IMG/VR virus record: IMGVR_UViG_3300037808_002224
Location: 1-37,013 of that record
From: a virus
Reading direction: 5' to 3' (one strand)
Length of the DNA stretch: 37,013 bases
Every line of letters begins with the position of its first letter. Within the stretch, counting starts at the first letter, position 1. Positions 21,575 to 29,600 of the stretch are shown here, in pieces. Made by a program: the position numbers and the translations under genes. Under the pieces are notes generated by a model. The model was not told the DNA's origin. It worked only from the letters and a program-made list of their open reading frames with translations, and ran no database searches.

Positions 21575-22593
21575 TATGTTACCACCAATGGGTCTGGTAG
21601 CCCTACACGGGTTAATCTGCCAGTGCTAAAAATTAAGATCACAACGGGATCATATGACCCCGGCTCATTGTATATGTGAGAAGTTGTGTGAATGTCTGGG
21701 TCTTCTTGTGTTTCTCTGGTTCCATCACCAAAAATCCAGTTGCGTTGAACTATCTCCCCATTTGATTGATCTACAAATTTAAATTCTGTGGGCAAACTCG
21801 CAGTCAACGAAGCAGTCTTTGAAGATATGCCTGTAACAGGGGAGATATAATAAAAAGGAATAGTTTCATCTTCATTGACTAAGATGTAGTCGGTCTTAGT
21901 CACAACCCCTTGCCCGCCTGTCGATGTCATTATATTTAATTGGACAGTATAGAGTCCTTCTACTGCATAAGTGTGGGTAGGGCTTGTTTCAGTCGAAACA
22001 CTTCCATCTCCAAAATCCCAAAAATGTCTAACTAAATGGCCTGTAGAGAAGTTTTGAAACCTCACTTTTAAAGGTGGCTGCCCCTTTAGAGGAAACGATC
22101 TGAACAGAGGCTTAGGGGTCAGAAATCTTGTTTCTTGTGACTTTAAGATTCCATTTAAAGATTCAGGGGTTGGGTTCTCTTTGACCCCCAAATTATCTTC
22201 AACATTAATGATTGCATCTTTTATGGCATTATGATGCTCTGCCATAACAGAATTAGTAACGTAAGCTCCTTTTGGCCACAATGATTGAACTGAGCCAGCA
22301 TAGGCTCTTTTCAAATCTTGGAAAGAAGTGTTTGTTTTCTTGTCATAATAAAGCAATTCACTATTTCCGGGTTCGCCCGGAGGTGGGCCAATACGCAACA
22401 GTCCTTGAGATGGAAACCCTGAAGCATCTTCTACGATGAGTTGCTTTCCCAAAAAAGGAAGACTTTGCTTCAAAATGGTTTGTGCATTGTTTTTAACTTC
22501 AAACAAAGTGTCCTTGCTATCCAGTGCTGCCGGATAGATAGAAAGATCGCCAGTTGTATATCCGGCATCCAATGAAGATATCCTGTCTACCAT
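21574..22593 (-). CDS. PKD-containing fibre/adhesin protein (shortest paralog)
   Basis: A 339-residue protein and the first of the three paralogs in transcription order. The shared N-terminal domain has SKDTLFEVKNNAQTILKQSL, then SELLYYDKK and AEHHNAIKDAIINVEDNLG (His120-His121). Two PKD modules follow: the first with HFWDFGDGSVSTETSPTHTY and the second with RNWIFGDGTRETQEDPDIHT. It ends soon after the second module, so it lacks the extra C-terminal region of its relatives and may be a connector or short fibre. The ATG directly follows the stop of the coiled-coil gene. Confidence 0.75.
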   Translation of the reverse strand: MVDRISSLDAGYTTGDLSIYPAALDSKDTLFEVKNNAQTILKQSLPFLGKQLIVEDASGFPSQGLLRIGPPPGEPGNSELLYYDKKTNTSFQDLKRAYAGSVQSLWPKGAYVTNSVMAEHHNAIKDAIINVEDNLGVKENPTPESLNGILKSQETRFLTPKPLFRSFPLKGQPPLKVRFQNFSTGHLVRHFWDFGDGSVSTETSPTHTYAVEGLYTVQLNIMTSTGGQGVVTKTDYILVNEDETIPFYYISPVTGISSKTASLTASLPTEFKFVDQSNGEIVQRNWIFGDGTRETQEDPDIHTTSHIYNEPGSYDPVVILIFSTGRLTRVGLPDPLVVT

Positions 22594-23265
22594 TTATTTC
22601 CCCTTAATGCGTGCCATTTGTTCTTTGGCAAGTGCCTGACGTTCGTTGATAATGCCCATTAACCTTTGTTTTACGGGTGTACTATCTTCTAACGCTTCAA
22701 TTGTTTTGCCTAACTCTGTATCTATGGGCTGACCCAAAACTAATCTCATATTTAGTTCATGTTCCAGCTTTGCATTCCAATAAGCTTCTTGAGCTTTCTC
22801 GTCATCAAACTCTTTCCAATCCCCTGCTTTCTTCAAATGTTCAAATGCTTGAATGAAATAATTGATCTCTTCTTGGATATTTTTCATCTTATCCACGAGA
22901 TCAAGACCATTCTTTTCAAGTTGAGCTTTATCTCTGTCCAACTGCCTTTTCTTAATGGTCTTTTCTCTCTCCATAAGTTTTAAGTGCTCAACAGGAGAAG
23001 TTTCTGTGAATTTTATTGGAAATGATAACATTTCCTTTTGGATATCTATTAATTCCATTTTATCATTCACATCCTCAATCTGTAGCTTTATTGCATCCAC
23101 AGAGTCTCTTCTGGTTTTAAGCTCTCTTATACATTGCCATAATTTGCCGTGTAAGGTATGCTCTTTTCCAATAATGTAATTTTTAAGCTGGAAATAACTG
23201 TGTCTATCCGCCAAGGAGTGCGTTCCTAGTATTTCATCTGCCTTATTTATGAGTTCACTTGACAT
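22594..23265 (-). CDS. Coiled-coil protein at head of adhesin operon
   Basis: A 223-residue protein that is almost entirely helical and charged, with heptad-like Leu/Ile spacing from about residue 45 to 140 (KLQIEDVNDKMELIDIQKEM; DRDKAQLEKNGLDLVDKMKN). A conserved-looking helix (AYWNAKLEHELNMRLVLGQ) follows near residue 160. No signal peptide or enzyme motif is seen. GAAGGAGAC before ATG is an excellent ribosome site. It opens the leftward operon leading to the three PKD adhesins, so it may be a structural rod or an assembly chaperone for them. The function is inferred. Confidence 0.7.
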   Translation of the reverse strand: MSSELINKADEILGTHSLADRHSYFQLKNYIIGKEHTLHGKLWQCIRELKTRRDSVDAIKLQIEDVNDKMELIDIQKEMLSFPIKFTETSPVEHLKLMEREKTIKKRQLDRDKAQLEKNGLDLVDKMKNIQEEINYFIQAFEHLKKAGDWKEFDDEKAQEAYWNAKLEHELNMRLVLGQPIDTELGKTIEALEDSTPVKQRLMGIINERQALAKEQMARIKGK

Positions 23266-23317
23266 TAAGTCTCCTTCATGTAATAATTGTATGTTAATAG
23301 AGTTTTGAGGTTAAAAA

Positions 23318-23830
23318 ATGAGATATTTAAAAAATAAGAGCATGTACTTATCAGGGCCAATTGAACATGATTCTACAAAGGAAAATTGGCGAACAAATCC
23401 TATTGAAGTGTTAACAGAAAGATTTGAACTTAATCTTTTTGATCCTTTTGCTGACCCAAAGCAAAAATGGGCACCATTGCTTGAAAAAGCTCGTGTTGAA
23501 AAAGACTATGAAGAAATGGAACGAATTTGCTCTATGTTTGTACGCAAAGACCTTTGCGTAGTAGACAGGGCCGATTTTATTGTGTCTTACCTCCCTAGAG
23601 GAGTTCCTACATTTGGAACAACTCATGAGATCATTAGTGCTAACAATCAGAAAAAGCCTGTTCTTTTGGTTTGTCCTGAAGGATGGGAATATAATCCCGC
23701 TTGGTTCTTTGGTTTTAAAAAGATCATCAAATTAGGTGGTTGGGATAATCTCTACGAATATCTACAGGAAGTAGATGATGGGAAGCACAAAGAAAATGAT
23801 CGTTGGGCTTATACTTACGGTTTAGTTTAA
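23318..23830 (+). CDS. Nucleoside 2-deoxyribosyltransferase-like protein
   Basis: A 170-residue protein of the nucleoside 2-deoxyribosyltransferase type. MYLSGPIE (9-16) is the family's opening strand and glycine loop. DRADFIVSYLPRGVPTFGTT is followed by His-Glu104, the probable catalytic glutamate in a GT-x-E context. PVLLVCPEGWEYNPAWFFG follows as the last strand and loop. These enzymes swap bases on deoxynucleosides, or hydrolyse the bond. In a phage the role may be base salvage, making of an altered nucleotide, or interference with nucleotide-based defence. The start has GAGG eight bases upstream. It is the only rightward gene in a long leftward region. Confidence 0.78.
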   Translation: MRYLKNKSMYLSGPIEHDSTKENWRTNPIEVLTERFELNLFDPFADPKQKWAPLLEKARVEKDYEEMERICSMFVRKDLCVVDRADFIVSYLPRGVPTFGTTHEIISANNQKKPVLLVCPEGWEYNPAWFFGFKKIIKLGGWDNLYEYLQEVDDGKHKENDRWAYTYGLV

Positions 23831-23832
23831 AA

Positions 23833-24492
23833 TTACTGGCCGAAAACACTTCTTTGGGATTGTGGGCCAAATTGAGTAAGTTGCTTTAAATCTCCAACTG
23901 CTAATTGGGCAGCATTTCCTACTTTGTCAGCAATGTGTTCTCCTTCAAATCCATCGGCAGAGAATGTATTTTCCCACCCAGAATTCCAAGGTTGGGTTAT
24001 ATCAACTTCATTAGGATATCCTTTGCCATTTTTAATTCCTCTTGCAAGAGCATTTAAATATTGATTAAATTGATGGCTCTCTCCTCCTTCTAAGTCTTTA
24101 AATCCATTAACCATTCTTTGCAAAAATGCATCTCGCTGTGTAGGGTTGTTGTGATAATGTTTCGCTGTTTGAACTATTTGGTTGAACGAATCATTCATCG
24201 CAGATGGCATAGGAAGCCGTTTGGTATTATTTATAAAGTTTTGCTCACTAGCTGGATCAATGACATCTTCAGAAGATTGTTGATTCTGTTGAGCAGGTTG
24301 ATTCTGTTGAGCAGGTTGATTCTGTTGAGCAGGTTGATTCTGTTGAGCAGGTTGATTCTGTTGAGCAGGTTGATTGGGCTGCTGAGGTTGTGCAGGCTGA
24401 CCAGCTTGTGGAGTGGGTATACCGGCTCCTACATTAATGGAGCTTGTGCCGGGTACGCCAGTTTCTCTAAGCCATTGTTCAAAGGTTCTCAT
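23833..24492 (-). CDS. Gln-rich repeat protein with L-x-E head-targeting-like peptide
   Basis: A 219-residue protein. Its first residues MRTFEQWLRET line up position for position with T4 internal-protein targeting peptides (MKTYQEFIAEA), including Glu at position 10 after Leu-x. A disordered linker of Pro/Ala/Gln/Asn follows, made of five PAQQNQ units. A folded-looking domain of about 150 residues comes next (INNTKRLPMPSAMNDSFNQI; FLQRMVNGFKDLEGGESHQF). If the peptide works as in T4, the protein would be packaged in the prohead and cut after Glu10. This is inference. The ATG has no normal ribosome site: CTATATAAAGGT runs directly into it. Confidence 0.7.
   Translation of the reverse strand: MRTFEQWLRETGVPGTSSINVGAGIPTPQAGQPAQPQQPNQPAQQNQPAQQNQPAQQNQPAQQNQPAQQNQQSSEDVIDPASEQNFINNTKRLPMPSAMNDSFNQIVQTAKHYHNNPTQRDAFLQRMVNGFKDLEGGESHQFNQYLNALARGIKNGKGYPNEVDITQPWNSGWENTFSADGFEGEHIADKVGNAAQLAVGDLKQLTQFGPQSQRSVFGQ
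24280..24369. repeat. 18-bp in-frame tandem repeat, five exact copies
   Basis: Five identical 18-base units start at 24280, 24298, 24316, 24334 and 24352. On the coding strand each encodes six residues (PAQQNQ). There are no base differences between copies, so the array expanded recently or is kept uniform. It lies in the linker of the Gln-rich protein and presumably sets its length. Confidence 0.92.
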
Positions 24493-24497
24493 ACCTT

Positions 24498-24504
24498 TAT
24501 ATAG
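24498..24504 (-). promoter_or_regulatory. CTATATA element abutting the ATG of the Gln-rich gene
   Basis: Read leftward the sequence is GAGCTATATAAAGGT followed immediately by ATG (24492). If TATATA is a -10 element, transcription would start at or next to the ATG, giving a leaderless message. This differs from the other copies of the motif, which leave room for a short leader. Confidence 0.35.
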
Positions 24505-24514
24505 CTCTAGGGAA

Positions 24515-24610
24515 TTAAAACCCGTCTCTCATCCAGTTAACATATTCATATTCAATCTTCCAGTCCCTTAAAATCTCGTCTACGAATGCATTCCATTCGT
24601 AATCAGTCAT
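24515..24610 (-). CDS. Possible 31-residue protein
   Basis: A short open frame in the otherwise empty 143-base gap between two leftward genes. It starts with ATG at 24610 and ends with TAA at 24515. The sequence MTDYEWNAFVDEILRDWKI and the following 12 residues (rich in Tyr, Trp, Glu, Asp) look like an acidic amphipathic helix, unlike random AT-rich translation. The only ribosome-like site, AAGG, lies one base from ATG, too close for normal use. Real but uncertain. Confidence 0.4.
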   Translation of the reverse strand: MTDYEWNAFVDEILRDWKIEYEYVNWMRDGF

Positions 24611-24635
24611 GCCTTATAAGAGTGTGGCCGGTCAA

Positions 24636-25190
24636 TTATCGAGGATAGCAGCCTAATATGGCCTTGAATCGACAACCTTTGCTTAAAGCATCTGCTGCCC
24701 AGAGCATCTTAAACATGTTAAAGTCAGGCTCACTGGCTTTCCACATTGTATTTTCAGCAAAATCACCTATTTCTTTAAAAAATTCTCTGTTTATAGTTAA
24801 ACAGTTCATAGAAGCTTCTAAGAAGTCGGTAGCTGTGCCAACAGCTATGGGGAAGAAAATGTCCTTTTCGTCCTGCATGTGGGTGGTAAATCTACGATCC
24901 ATATCCCCACGAAGCTGCGATCCAGCCTTGACGATTACACACCAGTCGCTTTTTGATTTTTTGAAACCCTTATTGATCATAGAAATTTCGGATTCGCCGC
25001 CACGGTGGGTAGATGGGCAGAGTTTTTTATGCTCTTTCATATCTCTAGCATCAGCTTCTTTAGGCAGGATGTGAATCATTTCTGATCCATAGTAATGTCT
25101 ACGAACTGAAGCCCACGTATGACGGAGATGCGAAACATCTCTCTCAGGGTTCAAAATAATGAATCCTAATTCCATACTTTTTCTTATCAT
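24636..25190 (-). CDS. GT-A-type glycosyltransferase-like protein
   Basis: A 184-residue protein (start at 25190, or at 25175 with MELGFIILNPERD). The pattern suggests a small GT-A fold. MELGFIILNPERDVSHLRHT is like the opening strand. SEISMINKGFKKSKSDWCVI is followed by VKAGSQLRGD, where glycosyltransferase family 2 proteins have the acidic metal-binding loop; here a strict DxD is not obvious. A later strand has DIFFPIAVG. It could be a divergent or inactive transferase. It lies between the fibre-like gene and the adhesin region, in line with a glycan role. Confidence 0.5.
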   Translation of the reverse strand: MIRKSMELGFIILNPERDVSHLRHTWASVRRHYYGSEMIHILPKEADARDMKEHKKLCPSTHRGGESEISMINKGFKKSKSDWCVIVKAGSQLRGDMDRRFTTHMQDEKDIFFPIAVGTATDFLEASMNCLTINREFFKEIGDFAENTMWKASEPDFNMFKMLWAADALSKGCRFKAILGCYPR

Positions 25191-25209
25191 TTATAGAAGT
25201 CCAATCGAC

Positions 25210-25995
25210 TTACACAAAAGATGTATCGAAGTCGATCCTTATAACGTCGTCATCAGTGATCGCTCTGGATAGAACGAAAGTGCCTGATGCGGCAGTAGGA
25301 GTAAATTTAAGCAAAGATTGAGTATCTGTGATTGCATCTGGTACAAACACTTCCTCAAATTCGCTTATTCTAATGCCATTAACATGGATTCTGAGTGATC
25401 CATCGACAAAAACCGTACTTACTGTTGTCACCTTGTAATTCAAATAATCAGGGGTGATAACATTTGCGTGTATCGGCTTTAAGTCGTAATAATGTTGATG
25501 AGCCGCCGCCAGAGGGAAACCAAGATTTGCTCTTAGCTTATTAGGAGCAGCTACCTCCCACGTTACAGTGGATGTGTCCTCGATTATAACTTCTCCGCTA
25601 ACAAATGCAATATCATCTGAAGATATTGCATCGTTAAATTCAATTCGTAAAGTTAATTCATTTGACTCATCATCAATTAAAGCTAATTTATCTCTTTCTG
25701 ATTTTGTCATTCTGACAAAACTAGAATTATCTGTGTGTTTTTCTATGCTGTGAAGCGTATCATCAACAGCAGTGGTCCTTAAACTCCCGTTATCTAGGAT
25801 AGATTGGGTTAAACGGTTTGCCAAGGTTCCTTGCGTACCAATAGATTCGGTCATAATTTGCTTGTTGATATCAACAGCATCATTTATGATCTCTTGCCGT
25901 GTAATCATTGCCTGCAAAGGCATATTATCAAATCTAAAGTGATACGGGTCCAATGCATCATGCAGAGGTACGTCAACTAGTGTTATCCTTGGCAT
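25210..25995 (-). CDS. Fibre- or baseplate-associated structural protein
   Basis: A 261-residue protein near the end of the tail operon. The N-terminal PRITLVDVPLHDALDPYHFR and MPLQAMITRQEIINDAVDIN look like an attachment segment with a helix. A helical middle (LANRLTQSILDNGSLRTTAV; MTKSERDKLALIDDES) is followed by a beta-rich C-terminal half (LTLRIEFNDAI, GEVIIEDTSTVTWEV, GSLRIHVNGIRI, DDDVIRIDFDTSF). No enzymatic motif is seen. Position after the gpI-like gene fits a tail fibre or fibre connector. The first bases overlap the end of the small helix-turn-helix gene by 13. Confidence 0.65.
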   Translation of the reverse strand: MPRITLVDVPLHDALDPYHFRFDNMPLQAMITRQEIINDAVDINKQIMTESIGTQGTLANRLTQSILDNGSLRTTAVDDTLHSIEKHTDNSSFVRMTKSERDKLALIDDESNELTLRIEFNDAISSDDIAFVSGEVIIEDTSTVTWEVAAPNKLRANLGFPLAAAHQHYYDLKPIHANVITPDYLNYKVTTVSTVFVDGSLRIHVNGIRISEFEEVFVPDAITDTQSLLKFTPTAASGTFVLSRAITDDDVIRIDFDTSFV

Positions 25996-26177
25996 TTATC
26001 TCTCCTTATACGACTAACTGTACTCTGATTTATATTTAGCCTTTCTGCTATATCTTTTTGAAACATACCTTGCTCGATTAAAGCAATTACTTCTGCTTTT
26101 TGAACCTTGGTTATTCGTGGTTTCTTCTTAATTTTGATCGCCTTCCCAGAATGTTTATGCATATCTCCACTTAACAT
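25983..26177 (-). CDS. Small helix-turn-helix protein
   Basis: A 64-residue basic protein. Residues 22-58 form a resolvase-type helix-turn-helix: TKVQKAEVIALIEQGMFQKD, then IAERLNINQSTVSRIRRD. No catalytic domain is attached. It may start at the first ATG or at the internal ATG that gives MHKHSGK. It sits inside the tail operon, where a DNA-binding protein is unexpected. It could be a leftover of a mobile element or a regulator of the operon. It overlaps the fibre-like gene by 13 bases in another frame. Confidence 0.65.
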   Translation of the reverse strand: MLSGDMHKHSGKAIKIKKKPRITKVQKAEVIALIEQGMFQKDIAERLNINQSTVSRIRRDKCQG

Positions 26178-26183
26178 ATTTTT

Positions 26184-26657
26184 TTACACAAAATTAAGAC
26201 GCCAATTCCATGTAATTTGCATCTCTGACGTTTTATTTAAGTCAGGAAAGGTAATCATACTATATAGATCATCGCTCTGCATCTGTAGAGCCATTTCATT
26301 AAGAGTTGTGCTGTTTACTTCGTCAAATGTAATCACAGAAGTCAATATGACTTGGTTTGGACTAAGGTCGTCAATCAAAGATGTAACTGGCTTTGTAAGA
26401 CGAGTTACCCCAAACAAACCATTCCTATTTGTGTTGACAAACTTCTTAACTCCAGCAGTTGTTCCTCCATCGCCAAATATCATTCTGGCAACAAAGAATT
26501 CATTCGTGTCACCAACTAAGTTGGCTAGTGTTGCGGCTAATGCCGCTCTGCCTTTATCTAAAACTGCATTCTCACATGTCATGATCTCTTTAGAACCATC
26601 TTTGTATTCGATGATTCTTTCTACAGAACCTATGAGCTTGATGGCACTATCAATCAT
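26184..26657 (-). CDS. Tail structural protein
   Basis: A 157-residue protein directly downstream of the gpI-like gene, with an ATGA-type overlap. The sequence has an opening strand pair (AIKLIGSVERIIEYKDGSKE), a helix (NAVLDKGRAALAATLANLVG) and FVARMIFGDGGTT. A beta-rich end follows (VILTSVITFDEVNS; MQITWNWRLNFV). The FGDGGT loop and the repeated small strands are typical of phage tail and fibre-associated proteins; here FGDGG is not a PKD motif. I cannot name a T4 counterpart. The operon position suggests baseplate periphery or fibre attachment. Confidence 0.65.
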   Translation of the reverse strand: MIDSAIKLIGSVERIIEYKDGSKEIMTCENAVLDKGRAALAATLANLVGDTNEFFVARMIFGDGGTTAGVKKFVNTNRNGLFGVTRLTKPVTSLIDDLSPNQVILTSVITFDEVNSTTLNEMALQMQSDDLYSMITFPDLNKTSEMQITWNWRLNFV

Positions 26658-29600
26658 AATAAATCTCCTTCTTCTATGTCGCCATTTGAATATTCAATTG
26701 TTATAGACAACCCTTCTTCTAAGGAAATTGCATCCTCAATATTTGATCCAGTATCATTTGCTAACGCAATAAATGAAACTGTATCAGCAGGATCATTTCC
26801 AGCCGCCTCTCTTAGTGCTTCTACCATGTCTTGGCCTCTACGATCTATGAACAAGAAGTTGTGTGGTCTTGGGTCTTGGGTGTCATAATTTTCGTCCACA
26901 ATTATCTCCTGCTTCAAAAATTGATGGATGGCATAAGGTTGAGATAACCCTCCAGCCGAAAGAGTTGTAAAATCGCCTGTAGGCCCGCCCAAAGTAACTG
27001 TGTCTGCGTCTATTTCTTCTATCTTGTAGTAATCAGTGTTATTGATCAAAAACAAGAAATTTTCTTTATAATGATCACTTTCTATGATTTCATCAGGGTC
27101 TGTTTCCCCATTTACTCCATTTAGTATGCCTAAATTGAATTCATGATCTCCAGCCGTCTTAAGCATGACCCCATAATAGTCTAAATATCCAGTGCTGTTT
27201 TCTGTCAGCAATCTATAAGCTATAATAGTTATCCCGCTGGCATCTCCTCCAGAATAGTCCTTAATGTAAAATTTATGGGTTTCGCCATCAACAAATCCTG
27301 TAAGTATATACTTGGTTCCGCTTATCTCTATGCGATCATTTAATTTTAGCAAATTCCTTACTTCAGTAAGAACAACATCCGTTATCTCTATTCGACCCCT
27401 TCTTTCAGGAGTCAATGCTCCAGTAGATGTTGTGGTAACAAGCGTTCCAGTGTCTGTATAAAGAGTGTAAGTAATGCCTGTCACGTTTGTTGTTGGCAAA
27501 GTGCTTGTGACATCATCTAGAAGAATTGAACCATCAGGAAGAATGTCTTTAATCGGGTACTTTGTGGCCGAATACGCAGGGATAAGAACTTCCCAAGAAC
27601 TTCCTTCTTTTTGAGTCTCAACTCCTAATTCGTTAAACTTAGTGGCTGTGTCAGTGAATGCAAAAATATCATCTTGCACTACAGCGGTGGTTGCATTCGT
27701 ATAAATGTCATTCATCAGATCATAAGTGAATGATGATTTGTTTAAAGGCTCTGTAACTCCAGAGGGAACTTCTACAAAATGCTTGCCAAGTTCAGAAACA
27801 GTGTAAGTTCCAGAGTTGACTGAGGGAGCTTTAATTTCCAATACATTGGCACTAAAATCTACTCCGTAGTCTTGGAAATTGACTTTTGGATCATACAACG
27901 CAATCTTGTCATTGTACAATGTTCCAGAAAGACCATCTGATCTGACAACGGAAGATGTCAGCATATCACGAGTAATTGTGTTTAAATCATCTCCATCTTC
28001 TCTGACTCTAGTGAAGAATGCATTTGCATTACCTGCTATTACATCTTCTGAGCCATTGATTTGGATCAACATTTCAATTTCTTCAATTGGAGTCGGAATG
28101 AATTCGTTTATTTCTCCGCCAACATTTAAAGAATGAACAAACATGTGAAAAGGAGAATAATCTTCAATAACTTCTTTGGCTTCCAAGATTCGAGTGTCAG
28201 ATATTTCCTCTAACCCTACGTCTAACGTTACAGAGCTACTTAAACATGCTTTACATGGGTCTAAGAATCTTCTTCCTATTTTGCAAGGATCAAAAGAGTC
28301 TCTAATGCTACCATTGTATTCTTCCATGTTGTAGATGTTTTCCGAGTATGGAAATTCTGTTCTAATCTGCCCAAATACTATCGGATCAGCAAAAGGGTGC
28401 CGAGTTGGAATTAAAACGTCGAACAAAGGATCGTCTTCTTCGATGAGCCGAACGTTCCAATTTTTCAAAGGGTATACTTGGTCTCTAATCCCTCTTTTGT
28501 CCGCTAGTGGCAAAGTTAAGATAAAATCTTCTATCGTTTGCTGTGTTCCATTTGGAACCGTCTTGTAGACATATTTAACTAGAAGTATGTCGCCATTGAC
28601 CAAAGTTATAGGATTGGTTGACTTTTGATCTCCAATCCAAGTCATTGTGGTGCTTCCTCCGCTTGTTGCAAATTCCACATTATCAATGGGTAAGGTTAAA
28701 TATGAGGTTTCTCCTACTGCCAACAAAGATAAGCTGAAGTTAGCGTTTGTTGGCAGAATAGCAACTTTATCCAGTTCAAATGTTTCAACATTTTTTATTA
28801 CTTCAAAAGATTCTTGCCAAGTGTATGGAGATATTATCTGCCACATAGCGGTATATTTATTTAATACCATTCCTGCTTGATCTAAAGCGTCTTCAAGTCC
28901 TTTAAGAGTTCCCTTTTTCTTCAATAACGGAACTGCTTCCTTAATTTGCCTTCTCCAAAGCGTTGGGTCGCCAGACCTTAGTTTGATGTCAAACATGTTT
29001 GATAGAAACGCTAACAGCGACTCATTTAAAACATTCGGATTGAGCAAGTCGATTAATTGATTTGCTAAGTCCTCTAAACCAGTAAACCCTGCGGCAACTG
29101 ATTTGTTGAGCTTCTGAAGAGTTGTAGGTGTCAAATCATCATCAAGCAAGACTTGTTTATACATTTCAGGCAAGTAACGATCTAGCAACAACTCATATTT
29201 TCCCTCTGTGGTAATATGGCTGGGGATTACAGTGTTTTGATTAAGATTAGCATCTATTGTGAAAAGCTCAAGATTAGATAGCTTGTCTCCTGCTGGCAAA
29301 GGGGTCCATGTCCAACACACATAGTAATCGCCTTCTCTGACTCCTCCTTCTGGCTCCCACTCTAAAGTAAAGTGTCCAAATTGAGGATTGCCATCATCAT
29401 CAAGTTCATCCTTGACTAGAAAAGCGTTTTCTACATCTGTTGAAAGCCATGCTGGAAACAATTCGTTGCCAAAAATCTTTACAGGGAGAGCTTCATCAAA
29501 ATAAACAGTTTGCTTTTGAGATAACTCCTCTGATTTAGCCTTAGCAACTTGGGCAGCTAGTATGTTTTCTTCTGTTGGGTCATCACACGCTAACTCTTGT

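Noticed and set aside
24280-24369. CRISPR-like array
   Set aside because: The 18-bp units, like those at 8608 and 9001, are contiguous without spacers and keep the reading frame. They are coding tandem repeats.
24118-24504. Rightward ORF opposite the Gln-rich protein
   Set aside because: It encodes a monotonous LILLSR repeat that is the antisense shadow of the PAQQNQ array. The leftward protein has the conserved N-terminus.
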